From Fistulifera solaris (lineage: Eukaryota > Bacillariophyta > Bacillariophyceae > Naviculales > Stauroneidaceae), in the NCBI GenBank assembly GCA_030295235.1, contig AP026126.1, forward strand, positions 434,001 through 498,000: DNA of 64,000 bases. Reading direction: 5' to 3'. The translations under genes were made by a program, and so were the position numbers. A model generated the notes under the pieces. That model did no database searches. It had not been told where the DNA came from and saw only the letters and a list, made by a program, of their open reading frames with translations. Below are positions 33,197-46,048 of this stretch, one piece after another. Position 1 is the first letter of the stretch. Every line of letters starts with the position of its first letter.

Positions 33197-35687
33197 ATGG
33201 ATTCTTCCTTCCTGTTGTTGTTGTGGGTTTGCTTGGAACAATCGTCCTGGGCGTTTCTTACGCCCTATACACGCCCAGCTCTTCCATTTATACACTTTCA
33301 ACTATTCGCTTCTTCTTTACAATCATTCGATGACACAACCTTGGACGACGACGACGAAGACGAAGTTCATGCCCATTTCCAAAACAACGACACCACCACC
33401 TTTCTCTATCAGTCGGCCGGTGATAACGATCCCTTATCGACCCAATCCTTTCTTATGGATTTACGGAATTTGGCCGAAGAAGATCCACAACGAGCCCAAG
33501 ATGCTTTGGAAATTATGCTGGATTTATATCAACAACAACCAAACAGTCCTTGGACCATTCCACCCGATGTCTCGTGTTACGGCGCCGTCATGGAAGGGTG
33601 GATTGATGCCGGAGAATTGGAAAAAGCACAAGCGGTCTTGTACCAGATGGAAGACCAATTTCTTTTCAAAGCAAAGAATGAAGCATCCATTGCCGTTGAA
33701 ATGATCTATGTGACCATGATCCAAGGGTGGGTCAAGGATGTCCGACACGATTTCTCGGGAAAATCGGCACAAAAGGCCGAAAATTTGTTGCGACGAATGG
33801 AAGAACGCATCAAATCCGCCAATGTCAAATTGTGGACCATGGTATTGGAGGGCTGGTGTGAACGGGCCGGGATGTTTCGCGAAGCCATGACGAAGGCACT
33901 GGCGTTACTGGAAGAAATGGAACACCGGGAAGATATTTCGCCCAATGTCTTGACGTATACCAGTCTGATTGGAGGATACGCTCGTTCCAAAAGAAAAGGA
34001 CAAGGGAAAAATGGCGGAACGCGTGTTGGAACGCATGATCCAAAGAGGCGTACAACCGGATATGGTCGCTTACACTAGCGTCATTCATTGCTGGTCGAAA
34101 GCGGTCAGTCGGAGAGAACGAGAAGTGGCGGCGAGTCGTGCACTTCGGCTCATTGGCGAAATGGAGCGTCTGTATCTTTCCAAGGATATGTACCATGTCA
34201 AGCCGAGTTTGATCACGTACACAACGGTGATCAGCACTATTGGCAATAGTTTGGATCCCATGGCGCCCAAGCTCGCGGAAGATGTGATGAAACGCATGTA
34301 CACTTTACAAGAGTCTGGTGCTATTGCCAATATGAAGCCGAATACCAACACATATAACGCGGTGATCCATGCATTGAGCAAAGCAGCATCCGGAAGTCAA
34401 GTCAAGTACGCGCAACGCGCGGAACAAATTCTGTACGAGATGATGGAGAAAGCGGAACAGGGCGAACATGATATCACTCCCAACGTTCGAACGTGGGCGG
34501 CGGTGCTGAGGGCGTGGGCCCGATGCGGTGCTCCCGACGCGGCGGAGAACACACAACGGGTTCTGGAACAAATGGAAGCATTGTATGACAAAGGAGAAAC
34601 CGACGCGCGTCCTAATTATGTTTGCTTTACAACGGTAATGAGCGCATGGAGCAACTCGAAAAATCCAGATGCTCTGGACTACATGGAGAACATATTAAAA
34701 CGAATGGAACAGGCGTATGAAGAGACGTTGGAACCTGATACCAGACCAAATACGATATCGTATGTTACAGCGATTGATGCATTCGTGCGGAAGAGCGAAA
34801 AAGATGCAGCACAGCGTGCGCAGGCAACGGTAGATCGCATGGTCAAACTTTATGCGAAAGGTCTCGGGCACGTGCGACCAACACGTGTCGTTTTCAATAC
34901 TTTAATTCATGCATGGTCAAAATCCAAAGTAAATGGAGCTGCTTCGAAGGCGGAAGAAATATTTAAATGGATGGAACGAAAGTATCGTGAAGGTGACGAA
35001 CTTGTTCGACCCGATGAAGTCACGCTTTGTGCCGTGCTAAATGCGTGGGCCAACCAGGCTCAGCAGGGTGGAGCAGAGCGAGCGGAGCAGATTTGGAATC
35101 ACACCAAGTCTTTGTCAATTGAAGAGCGGGGGTTTCCGTTGACGATCATGATGCCCAATATTGTGATTAAAGCTATTTCACGGAGCAAGAACCCGAACAG
35201 TGCCAAGAAGTCTGAAGACATATTGCTGGAGCTCGATGAGGAGTATCGGAGTGGAAAGTCTTCGTTACGCCCAGATGTGACCACCTATTCTTCAGTGATT
35301 AATGCGTGTGCTTATTACAGTGGATCGATTGATGGACGTGTAGAAGCACTCGAAATTGCTTTGCGTACTTTTTACAAATTTTACGAGAATGAAGGAGACG
35401 AGCGCCACAACAATATTACCTTTGGAACTATACTGAAAGCAATTGCAAATTTGATGCAGGTGGGCGAGGAACGTGAAGTACTTGTCCGGGATTTGTTTGA
35501 CAAGTGCACCGAGGAAGGTGTTGTAGATTCTTTCGTTCTTTCTCAAGTGCGATACGCTAGCCCTCAACTTTATCGCGAGTTGGTAGACGAGCCTTGTGGT
35601 TTGGGCGGACCTAATGCGGATGATAGCATTCGAAGCATATTGAAACATATACCACCTGAGTGGTCAGCCAACGTTGTTGATTACTAG
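33197..35687 (+). CDS. Plastid-type P-class pentatricopeptide repeat protein
   Basis: About 830 residues. ATG 33197 gives MDSSFLLLLWVCLEQSSWA-FLTPYTRPA, a signal peptide with phenylalanine after the cleavage site, as in diatom plastid proteins; ATG 33137 is an upstream alternative. An acidic linker is followed by many PPR units, e.g. PDVSCYGAVMEGWIDAGELE, VLTYTSLIGGYARS, TYNAVIHALSKAASG, VCFTTVMSAWSNSKN, VVFNTLIHAWSKSK and TYSSVINACAYYSG. P-class PPR proteins stabilise or process organelle transcripts. One single-base break at the A5 run 34007-34011 (one base long) divides the repeat array. No DYW or E domain is seen. The gene converges on the golgin gene with 112 bp between stops. Confidence 0.88.
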
Positions 35688-35799
35688 TGAATGCAGTTTT
35701 TTCGCGGAGCAACATGTTATTATGAAATTGCTGACTTAAACTCAAGACTGATTTATTAAGACAAATGGCCACGGGAAAATTAAATACGCAAGAGTGGCT

Positions 35800-38700
35800 T
35801 TAGAATTGAAGCGAGGTGGTACCACGAGAAGATCCTTCTCCGTTTTGTCTGTTGACGGACACTTCCGCACTTGAAGTAGTTAATGGGCGCGGGATTGGAA
35901 CACTTTCTGGGGCACTGATCAAAGTCGGCGCAATGCTTCCCCACCAACTTATCTTACTTTTCCCGTCCTCAATTACCTTATAGTCGTTTTGATCGAACTG
36001 GAAGCAATGTTGCCAAAACCGGAAGAAGACCTGCCCGTTCACTGGATCCTGGAGGAAGAGACAAGTATTTCACGACGGTGGTTTTCAAATAATCAAGATT
36101 GACATCTTCTCTTCGTCGCACACGGCGTAGCTCTTCGATTTGTTGTTCAACTTCGTGTACTTTGTTTTCCATAAAAGCAAGTTGATTATCTCGCTCGACA
36201 ACCTTTTCCATCATGCTTTCTATTGTCTTGTCACGAGCGGTAATCTGAGCAAGCTGCTGAGACTCTCGATTGCTCTGTTTTGCGGCCAATTCTAGAATGC
36301 GTCTGTCACTTAACGAGCCTTGATCGACTTCTTGTTGGAGCGCGCTATTCGCTTTTCGCAATTCGACACATTCTTGCTCTTTCTCTTGAATTAACTTCTG
36401 TGCTGCGGTACTCTTTTTCGCCATTTGCTGTCGTACAATTTGTAGTTCTTTCTGGAGGGACTCAACCATATTCTTTGTTTTTGCGTCCGGTCCTTTCGGG
36501 ACGGCGGCTAGGGCTTCGGCAGCTACCTTCGATTTGCTCTCAGCTTCTTCGAGCTGAAGACTAAGGTTTCGAATATTTTCCAAGTACTGCTGGATGGTTT
36601 CCTCTCTTTGGCTCATATCATACTTGATTGCTTCCAGTTTTGCATTCAACTCAGAATTGTTGTCAGTTGCATCTGCGAGCTGTTTTTCCAACAAACCAAC
36701 TAGGGCTGTCCGCTGTCCGTGACTACGTTCAGACGCCTCCTTTTCGGACTGCAAACGTTCCACGAGGTTACGATTCTTCGTCGACTCGAGCTTCAACATG
36801 TTAACTTGCTCCCTCAGTTCCGACACCTCACTTTCCGAAGATTTCAATTTAGATTCTTGTTTCTCTGCGCGAGCAAGCTTTTCAGCTAAGTTGTTTCTTT
36901 CTTCCACGATTGAATTCAAGTTATCCGAAAGGGCAGAAACTTTGCCCTGAAGCTCTTCTGTCATGTTCGCCTTACTTTTGACCTCCCTCTCCAAGTTCTG
37001 AATTTTTTCCAAAAACGCATTCTTCTCACGTGTTAAGGACTCTTGGATCTCTATCATGGATGATTCTTTCTTTGACGCAGAAGCCATTGTATCTTCTTTC
37101 TCCTTTCGTGCCTTCTCGAGGTCAGTCGAAAGAACTTTCGTTGATTCGAGAGCGACTGATAGCTGCTTTTTCAGTTTCTCATGTTCCGAGCGTAGTAACG
37201 CAGTGCCCGCAGTAAGCTTTTTCAGTTGATCGACAGCTTCAGTGCACTTAATCTCTTTTTCTTTGATCGTGTCTTGAAACTGTAATGTTTCTGATGAGTG
37301 AGTCTTCCGCAAGTCATCCAGCTTAGCCTTAAATTGACTCGTCAATTGATCAACGTGCTTTTCCATGGCACTACGCAGTTCTTCCTTTTCCTCTGATAAC
37401 TGTCGAATTTTTAAACCGAGCTCTTCGGAGAGCAAACCTTTTTCCTTTTCCAGCGTTGCGGCTGCTAACTGATTGATAGTATCACGATCCTTTTGTCTTT
37501 CCTCATCAATGTCTCTGAGGGCTTTTTCGTGGTCAGCTTTCAATGTTTCAACATAAAGGTCATGGCCCTCTTTCAGTTTCTTTTCCAAGTCCTCAAGTTG
37601 TTGATTAGCACCGTCAGAGGTAGTTTCTAGAGATTGCTTCAACTCAAACTGAGTCTTTTGCAATGTCTCAGAAAGTTTTTCCACTTGTTGCGTAGCCTCT
37701 GCCTCAGCCGTAGTAGCTGCTTCCAGTTTGCGACTCAAGTCCGCCAACGCATCTGACTTTTCTCTGAGCATCGCTTCGAATTGTGCTGTACACTGAGAAC
37801 GTACTTTTCGACTTCCTGAGTAGTATTGCTTTCTGACTCCTTGAGTTGTGCCTTCATCTCGGCTATGACGGTTTCAGCTTCTCCCAGAGACTTCTCTAAT
37901 TTTATAATCCGCTCCTCTGCCGTTTGCAATGCTTCGCTCTTCGCCGCTTCAGAAGCACTAAGTTTGGCTTCGTATTTAGATTTAAGCGACTGAATGGCGT
38001 CATGACTTTCCCATGAAGATGTTGAAATTTGCTTCTCTAGAGATTCCAGCTTCTCTGTCAATGAGCTTTTTTCGTTCTCTAATGAATTGATTCTGCCATT
38101 GAATTCAGTTTCTGTTGACTGAAGCTTCTGGGCGTAGGCAGCTTTAACCTTCGCAAAACTTTGTGCTACGGCCTCTTCTTTCTTTTTCGACTCTTCTAAC
38201 TGGAGTTCGTATTGACCTTTCAGCGATTCAATTTCGGCATCTCTGGCTGAACCAACTTCCTCACGCGCAGCTTGAAGCAGCACCTTCGTCTTTTCGGACT
38301 GATCTGCTTCGAGTGCCGCAGCTTGATCACTGAGTCTGCGTTCGAATTCTGCTGCTGCCTGGTTATTGAGTTCGATCGATTTGGCAAGTTCTGAGCGAAT
38401 CTGTTCTAGTTCCGCCTCAAGCGAGGCCTTATCTCCTGCAATGGACTGACTCGATTCGCTTAGCATCTTTATCTCCTCTTCCAGGTCTGCTAATCTTTTT
38501 CTTTGTTCGTTGACGATCTCTTCGTAGGACGCCCTTTGCTTTGACAGCGCTTCATCGAGCGATTTCGAGGATTCTTCAGCGCCACTTTGCGATGCTTGAA
38601 TTCTAGAGTCGGCCTCCTCTAGCTTTACCATCAACTCCTTCTCTCTTTCCGATAGCGCCCGTAGCTTACTTTTCATTTCATCATTAGCTCGTGTCACACT

Positions 38701-40455
38701 TTCAAGATCCTTAAGATGCGCTATGCGGATACTTTCCAGTTCAGATTTTGTACGAGTCTCCGCTTGTTTTAACTCGTGTTCGAGCCTTGCCTGGTGTTCT
38801 TGTGCTTGTACGTCTATTGCGTGTATCAATTCTTCTTGTGCCATTTTCTGTTGGTCAAGAAGCTTTGCCTCGTACTCAGTTTTGGTCGCATCCATCACTG
38901 CTTGTACTTTCTCCTCGGCTTGTCTTTTCGCCTGCATTAGTTTATCCTGAGATTCCTTTAGAGCGCTTTCTTTCTCCGCCAGCAACTTCGTCCTCAGGCT
39001 TTCAAACTCTCCCTCATAAACATCTTTGAGTTTAACAATGTCGGTTTCGGTAGCTGCAGTTTTAGCAATTTGTTCCGTCAGTGCCTGAATATTTTCTCGC
39101 ATTTCTTGTAAACTTCTTTCTCGGTCTTCCAATTCATTTTGAAGAGACTCTAGAGCAGATTTATGAGATTCTTTCTCATTTGCCAGTTGGACTTGTAAGT
39201 TTTCTGCCGTAATGGAGGTACTCTCAGCATTAACTTTCAGAGACTCAGCATGACTTTGAAGCTGAGAAAGTTCCTTCGCTGCGTCTGATTTGACTTGTTC
39301 TAACTGGTCGTCATGCTTCTTTTGTGCCTGCTCCATGACTTGTTGCCACTTTGTTTCCATTTCATTTCTTATCGCTTCTTCTACCGATTGCCGTGTTTTT
39401 TCAATTTCAGACACTAATAACGCTGTCGATTCGTTTTTGATAGCTTCTATTTGTTCGGCATGCTGTTTCTGCAGCTCCTCAATAGTGGCCGATTCGGAAG
39501 CCTCCTTGTCCTGATGCTTCGCTGTTTGTATCGCAAGTTCCGCCTTTAAAGCCTCCATTTCTGCCTGGTGCTCTTTCACCCTTTGCTCAAGCTCGTTTTT
39601 CGCTGCTTCCGCCATTTCCCCTCGGAGCTTCTCTAATTCGGCTGTTCTGGCTACTTGTACCTTATTCTTGAAAGCCAACAACTGGGCCTTGGCCGCCTGC
39701 TTCACTTTTTCTACTTCATCTGCAGTACTTGACGATTGAGCTTGGGCTTCAGTAAGTTTCTCCATCTCCGCTTTATGAGACTGTGTCAAAGATTCTTTCA
39801 ATGCAAGCATTTCTTTCTCGTGTGTTTCTAGCAGCTCCTTTTTTTCAGCCTCCCAAGCATCCCCCCTGTTGACTCTGCTGGCGAAAGTTTAGAAACTCAT
39901 TTTGCAAGTGCTGCAAGTTCAACGCGTTCTGTTCATCCACCTGTCGCCATGCGGCTTGAAGTTGTAAAACCTCATCTTGATCTTCTTTCACGTCTACCAT
40001 TCCATTCAGAATTTCATCCGTCACAAGAGACTTCAGTCGGGCCTTGTCCGTTTCGAGACTTTCTACCTTGGTCGTCAACTGCTGACGAATCACTGTCAGT
40101 GCTTTCACTTTTTTATTCATTTTCTGCAAAATTTCCAATAATTCGCTTTTCTCCACCGATTCCGCTTTCGAGGGTGTGGGTACATCGACATCGACTTCTT
40201 TACTTTTGGCCCGTTCCGCCAATTCATTCACTTGAGCGGCCGCTTTGGCCTGTAATTCTTGTGCCGATTGACGTAAGGAAGCACCGATCGAACTAAAGTT
40301 ATTGAATCGACCCGCTAAGCCTCCGGTCGGCGTCGGCGATGGCTGCTGTGGACCGTATATCGGATAATAATTATTTTGTGAGAAAAAGGATTGTCGTGGG
40401 ATGAATCATCATCGACATTTTTTTATAGCTAAAAATACTTTACCTTGTCCGACAT
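35800..40455 (-). CDS. Golgin: long coiled-coil protein with C-terminal GRIP/GRAB-like domain
   Basis: Two exons: complement(35800-40345, 40444-40455), intron 40346-40443. The first exon encodes only MSDK. Exon 2 starts QPSPTPTGGLAGRFNNF and continues as ~1400 residues of Glu/Lys/Gln/Leu-rich heptads. At the C-terminus VNLDYLKTTVVKYLSLP, then LLPVLATLL, match the GRIP/GRAB core that binds Arl1 or Arf1 at the Golgi; the segment after it (QFDQNDYKVIEDGKSKISWWG) fits GRAB rather better. About 1519 residues. Such golgins tether vesicles. Three apparent single-base breaks occur: near 39861-39866 (C6 run), 37784-37787 and 36000-36001. The gene converges on the PPR gene and is in tandem with BDP1 upstream. 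Confidence 0.85.
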
Positions 40456-40852
40456 CTTGAATTGCTCGTTACTTCTTTTATCGGCTTAGGGATGGGAAGA
40501 TCGAGTAACAACGTTCAATTACAACACTTCAAAACCGAAAACGCCGCTAATGGCAATGTTTGTTTTGCCATGGTGTGGAGGTGGAGTGTGGCGAGATAAA
40601 AAACGGTCACATTTGCGTTGGCTCGTCCAGATGTCGCATAGTTACCAAGCATAGAAATCACCAAACTCTATCATTGCCGGGACTGAAAATTGACGGGGCG
40701 AATGAAGATAATCATCATCCCAAAAATTTAGTCTGTTATTATTTTCCAATGTTTCATGCTAATCATTTAACCTTGAACTGAGATTCTAAAAACAATTTTA
40801 TATTTATCCTCGAGCAGAAGAGCGTCAAAGGAGACAAACCAATCCACGCTTC
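40456..40852. other. Spacer between BDP1 3' end and golgin 5' end
   Basis: No gene or clear motif seen; AT-rich around 40730-40810. Confidence 0.35.
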
Positions 40853-42301
40853 CTATTTCTTCTTTTTCGTCCTTAACGAACGGAAACTCGGCTTCTTTTT
40901 GCTCTTAACTGTGGTTGTTACAGCTGGTATCAACGAGACAACTGCAGTATCATTGTTCTCCTCTTCTTCGAAGGGAGCATCATCTATAATAATTTCTGGC
41001 TCTACGAATGGCTCCGCTGGTGTCACCGCAGCCAGGCGTTGCTCTTCCAGAGCATCCTCCTCCAGTACTTCTTCCTCGTCTTTAGCGCGTGGATCGGATG
41101 GAGCTTTTGGATTCAACAAAAGAGTATCCGATTCGTTTTCATCCGATTCCGGTGGGTCTTTGGTATTTTGATCCACCGTCACCAATGGTTCATAGATTCG
41201 TTTCTTTTCTTCTTCCGTAAGTTGAAAGACGGACAAATCTGAAACACAAGAATGATAAAAATAGAGTGAGTCCTTCCCAGTTTTGTTGCCTTTTGCAATA
41301 AAAAACACATTGACGTACCCAGATCCGCGCGCGTCGAAGGATCCAGTGCTTTTCAATCAGCCGCGGGTTTCGAATCAACTCGGCTTGATACTTTCGTTTC
41401 AACTGTTTTCGCGTTCTCTTTTCCTGGAAAAATGCTTCCATCGTACCAAAATCGGTCCCAACTTGTCGCAGCGCTTGATAAAAGAGTCTCGTCTGGTCGG
41501 CCGTCCATCGTTGAGACTTGTTGCGATTCGTAAACGAATGAGCGGTGGCACCGACGACAGCCAATTGGGCTTCTTCTTCGACCACCGACGCATCTTCGTC
41601 CCCCCGGTTGGCCCGATTGATGACGACACTACTTTCTTGCAAGACAATTTCTCCATTCACAATTTGTACGACGGGACCCGCCGTCGTAGTCTCGTCCCAG
41701 GTTTCGCGGTGTTCTCGATGCGGGGCGGTCGTTTCTTTCGCGGCTCCTTTTTGCGTTTGACTTTGAATTGACTGCAAAATGTTGTTAAGCGGGGTAGATC
41801 TCCGGGATCTTTGGCTAATATGGCCTCGTCCATCTCATCCATGGCCTTGGTATCTTCGACAACAAAGACTCGTGTGGTCGCTGGTGTCGGAAGCGGTTCC
41901 TCGATGACGGTCTCGGATGATGTTTCGACAGTTGTTGTTGTTGCTGTTGTTGTTAATGTGGGAGGCCTTACGGATCCGACGGAAACGGCAATCTTTTTGT
42001 ATTTTTTAGGACGAGTGCGTGGCCGTATTGCTTTGGGTGGAGGTTCTGACGCAACTGGCATCATTTCCTGTTCGTCTTCCGGATTCAAGTCCGCGGAAAA
42101 TTCTTCTTCTTCTTCTTCTTCTTCGATTCGTTGTTGTCTCTCTTCTCCTTCTTTCTCCACGGCGTGGCTCACATCAGAATTCGTACGCTGTTTGTGGACC
42201 GCCTTGGCATTCTTCAACCTGGTGGGACGAAAATTGCGTTTTCGTTTTTTACCCATTTGAATCACATGATGCAGCGGCGTGAGAGCAACTTCGTCCGACA
42301 T
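40853..42301 (-). CDS. BDP1: TFIIIB subunit B'' (Bdp1) with SANT domain
   Basis: Exons complement(40853-41238, 41319-42301), intron 41239-41318. The central SANT domain is distinctive: SQRWTADQTRLFYQALRQVG, then FGTMEAFFQEKRTRKQLKRK, which is the Bdp1 signature. The N-terminus is basic (KKRKRNFRPTRLKN) and the ends are acidic; the C-terminus is KKKPSFRSLRTKKKK. Bdp1 joins TBP and Brf1 to recruit RNA polymerase III and open the promoter. Two apparent single-base breaks: near 41804-41806 (GGG on the plus strand) and near 41348-41350, just before the intron. ATG 42256 is an alternative start. About 456 residues, shorter than human BDP1 and nearer yeast. Confidence 0.88.
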
Positions 42302-42753
42302 TGTTCAATGAAATTTATGATAATGATCATCGAAGAAGTAAAGCAAACCAAAAAGAGTCTTTCTTCTTTGTTGTTCTTGTGGAGACGGTACCTGGTAAGA
42401 GCGGCGAATGAGAGGGACGAGTGCTGTTGATGCGCATGTGCGTTGTGCGCTACACAAAACCGATGAAAAGGAGGGATTAGGAGACTTGCGTCTATCCGGT
42501 ATACTATGAATTTTTGATTTTATAGTCAAAAACGCATTCTGTCACACATATGACAACCGCTAAGACTTTGACGATGTCAGCAACACTCAATTCTCGTTTC
42601 TCACACCCCCAACATTTTTCCAACGCTTTCGTTTTTTTTTTTCTGCAAGTGAAATAATTATCTTTTTGCAACGCAACAAAGAACAATTATATTGGAGATT
42701 ATAAAAAATCATCTGATTCGATTAAGTGCTTAACACAAAAGAATGTTTTAAAA
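42302..42753. promoter_or_regulatory. Divergent spacer between BDP1 and MgtE-type gene
   Basis: No gene supported. TTTTTGA (42511-42517), an 8-nt loop and TCAAAAA (42526-42532) form a perfect inverted repeat about 220 bp from each start codon. A T9 run lies near 42630. Confidence 0.35.
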
Positions 42754-43874
42754 ATGCACAGAATAAAGAATGCGTACGCAATCCTTGTCTTTTCCTCATT
42801 CATACAGAGAGCAATCGGATGGGCCGGATCTGGCGGGTCATTCCGTTCTCGACGGGCGAAGCATGCCACGAATGTTCGGTCACTCCGACGACGACTCGAA
42901 TCATCATCGTCCAGTGACTTGGAGCACAAGGAACGAATAGATCCCTTGGTTTTTCAAGAACAACCGGAACTAGACCGATTAAAGGAAGAAAATCAACGAC
43001 TGCGGGAAGCACTCGATCGGGTCGAAACCGAAAATGTGCGATTGCAACAAACGTTAGACAATCGGATCATTTTAGAAGTGTTCGAAGGAGAATCGAGAAT
43101 GAAACGCGATCTTGCAAATACCGGAGAATCCGTCACATTGACAGCCGAAAACATGCTGGGAGAAGAGGTTTATTTGGAGGAGGAGGAGGAGTGTTTGCTG
43201 GAGGATCCCGATAGCTGTCCCATTGAGCCGCAGATACCGTTTGGTGAAGCACTCCGTGATCGAGCGTTCTGGTTGGTGGGTCTTTTGGCTATGCAGTCTT
43301 GTAGTGGCTTTATTCTCGCGAACAATGAGGCGCTACTCGGAAATCATCCGATCAGTAAGTACCTACGGACTCTGTTGTGTTTGCCTGTATATCCTACGTC
43401 CTTTCGATTGACATTCGTTTCAAAGTTGTCTATTTCTTAACCATGTTGGTGGGTGCGGGCGGCAACGCCGGTAACCAAGCAAGTGTACGAGTCATACGAG
43501 GATTGGCATTGGGGACTTTGAACAAAGACACACAACGTCAGTTTTTGGTGCGCGAATTCAAAATGGCGTGTGCTTTATCGATGATCCTTTCACTGACAGG
43601 ATTCATCCGCGCAGCTGTCTTTCGAACACCGTTTCCGGAAACGATTGCTGTTACGACTGCCCTAGCGTTGATCGTCTTTAGCAGCATTTGTCTTGGTGCT
43701 GTGTTGCCACTCTTTCTCAAGGCTTTAGGTGTTGATCCGGCGCACAGCAGCACAACCATCCAAGTTGTCATGGATATTCTAGGGGTACTGCTTTGTGTGT
43801 TTGTCTCGAGTGTTGTCCTGGACAGTCCGCTGGGTGCCCTTCTCGTTTCACGGCTGTCCTTTGGTGCAGCCTGA
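42754..43874 (+). CDS. MgtE/SLC41-type divalent cation transporter, single half-domain
   Basis: Two exons, 42754-43354 and 43426-43874, joined as ...NHPI/IVYFLTMLVGAGGNAGNQ; about 349 residues. The GGNAGNQ motif with flanking membrane helices (VRVIRGLALGTL; MACALSMILSLTGFIRAA; ALALIVFSSICLGAVLPLFL; VVMDILGVLLCVFVSSVVL) is the MgtE membrane domain, about five helices. The N-terminus looks like a signal sequence (YAILVFSSFIQRAIGWAG), then a leucine-rich coiled coil (DRLKEENQRLREALDRVE) and an acidic stretch. Bacterial MgtE works as a dimer and moves Mg2+. CBS domains are missing. Location in plastid envelope or another secretory-derived membrane is inference. Confidence 0.85.
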
Positions 43875-44219
43875 AATAAGTTAAGATAGTAATATATTAA
43901 TTACTAGAGACTCAATAGAATCCTCAGTGTATGCTTGAATGATAGAACCGAGGTGTCTGTAGAGGACTGAAGCCCGTAACTCGGGTTCAAAAGGGCAAGA
44001 ATGGTTTCCTTATTAGCGTTATGGCTTGATATTCCTTTCAACGTGGTTAGTCCGTCAACCGATCACAAACCCAAAACCACGAAAAGTTCCCAATAAGAAA
44101 GAATGTTTTTGAAATGGATGCGACGGGAAACCAATGGTGCCTTTTCATTCTCCATGTTCGACCTTGATAGCAGATTTTTTACAAAAACGATTTGAGCATC
44201 ATTATTTCTGTCATAGCCT
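43875..44219. other. Spacer between MgtE-type gene and PDCD2 gene
   Basis: No gene seen. CTCGGGTTCAAAAGGG at ~43980 superficially resembles a tRNA T-arm, but no cloverleaf surrounds it. Confidence 0.35.
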
Positions 44220-45572
44220 ATGTGGCGCGGAGAAGATTTTAACGAAAACGGCGAAGCGGTTCGACTCTACCAGCCGATTCTGTATGGCAAGAAACCGATA
44301 CAAGATGATCTGACGTGTTCGTTCATCGGAGGACAGTCGTCTACACCCCTTCAATGCAGCTCTTGTCAAGATCCTTTATATCTGCTGGTGCAGCTCTACA
44401 TACCATCGCAATTTTCGCCTTTTTCCAAGAACAGAACGCTGCAGATTTTTTGCTGCAATCGAGCGTCCTGCACAGAGGCATTATTTCTTCCCAAAGAAAA
44501 AGGAAAGCTCGTAGATGGAAGTGGCGTTGTTGTCTGCAAACGCATCGTGACAGAAGCAAGTCCAGCCTTACCAAAGGAGGTCAAAGGCGATGATTGGGAT
44601 GCACCCGATAGCAATGATTGGATTGCAGAAACAGGAGACGAAGAAGCAGAAATGCAATCACTTGAGGCCAAGCTGGCCGCAATGGAGACAATGCCGACAA
44701 AATCAAAAGCTGTTGTCGATAAGAAAAATAACAAGCCCATTGAATCCAGCAATGCTTTTCCCTGTTTCTTGATTCATTCGCAACAGGAACCTCCGGCTTT
44801 GAGACCCGTCGAAGATGATGACGACGTCGGCATGACGGGTTCTGATGATAAGATACAAAAAATGCTGGAAAGGTACATGATGGAAGAAGAAGACGAAGAA
44901 ATTCTAACAGCACTTCGTGGTAGCGTAGGACCATCGAGTGGTGGTGGTGGTAGAGAAAAGGATGAACGTCTTTCGGCCGCCGATCGCGCCTTACTGACAT
45001 TTTCCGATCGTCTCAAACGCTGGCCCCGTCAAGTCTTGCGGTATGCCTACAATGGCGTGCCGCTTTGGTCCATGTAAGTGTATTGTTGTTGTCCACTGTT
45101 GTGGGTTTTGGACGCTCATCGCATCGTTCTCTAGTCCTATCGAAAGCCCTATCGAAGAAACGAAACACATTCCCCAACGAGCCAGGGCCAAGAAACAAGC
45201 AGCAGCCGCACGAAATTGGGAGCCGGTGATACCCGCCTGTCGATGCGGTGCCCCCGAGTCTTCGAACTACAAATTCTTCCTTCGCTGTTGCATGTTTTGG
45301 AAGTCGACAAAGCTTCCACGGGGAATGATTTGGGATCACTTTACAGTTATGGTATGAATTGGGGCAATTTATGCGTCTACTCGTGTCCCCATTCGTGCCC
45401 CGTGTCTGATGCGGAATTTGTGGTGGTACAAGAATCCGTAGACGAGAAGCCGGCGGAAGCTCGACGCACTATGCATGACGTTGTTATTCAGGAAGATTCT
45501 CAATTTGCCGACGACGACGAGGACGAAAATGGCGATGAAAGTGACGAGGAAATGGACGATGACGAATGCTAG
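44220..45572 (+). CDS. PDCD2/Tsr4-family ribosome-assembly chaperone
   Basis: Exons 44220-45073 and 45135-45572 (60-bp GT-AG intron), about 430 residues. The N-terminal zinc module is recognisable (CSSCQDPLYLLVQLYIP; FCCNRASCTEALFLP), and the C-terminal PDCD2_C part begins IPACRCGAP and continues RVFELQILPSLLHVLEVD, ...NLCVYSCPHSC. The two C-terminal pieces are in different frames because the C5 run at 45251-45255 appears one base short. PDCD2/Tsr4 proteins capture nascent ribosomal protein uS5 for 40S assembly. The tail is acidic (DDDEDENGDESDEEMDDDE). Confidence 0.88.
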
Positions 45573-46048
45573 TTTTATTTCTTTCAAATTTTATCTTGAT
45601 TACACTTAGGCAATAATGATGATGAAGGAAGCATCCAATGACTCTAGAAAATTATGTTTCGTGCATGTTCGTAAGTGGGCGCAGGGCAAACCATAGACAA
45701 TAACCACTACGACATACATTCCAAAGTTTGCATTCTCTTTTGCGCGCCTGCCAGCCCAGCCTTGCTCGGAATTTCCCTCCACGAAAAAGGAGGGAAAACG
45801 ACGCTGCGGGCGTTTGGGAAAACTCCATCACCGCACTCCTCGGCGTGAAAGGAAGTAGAGAGGGAAGCTTGCACCATTCTTTCGTTCCTTTGTGATGCTG
45901 TTTATTTGAAAGCAGGTTACTTACGAAAGAAAGGAAACAGGGGATCGAAAGCGCGTTGCCGTACTTACTTCACGGAGCTACATTTTTATCAAAGAGCGAG
46001 AACATCCGAGGATCTCCGTTGTTAACGAAAAACAATTTTAACTCTACC
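45573..46048. promoter_or_regulatory. Spacer with a perfect 9-bp-arm hairpin upstream of the HMG-box gene
   Basis: No gene supported. TTTCCCTCC (45772-45780), an 8-nt loop and GGAGGGAAA (45789-45797) form a perfect inverted repeat about 250 bp before the next start codon. Confidence 0.4.

Noticed and set aside
35978-39810. Possibility that the golgin region is several coiled-coil genes
   Set aside because: The pieces meet with one-base shifts, continue the same heptad pattern, and only the last carries the GRIP/GRAB domain; one gene with frame breaks is simpler.
40560-40781. Small open frame between BDP1 and golgin
   Set aside because: No motif and spacer-like composition.
43960-44000. tRNA-like T-arm (CTCGGGTTCAAAAGGG)
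   Set aside because: No acceptor stem, D-arm or anticodon arm could be placed around it.
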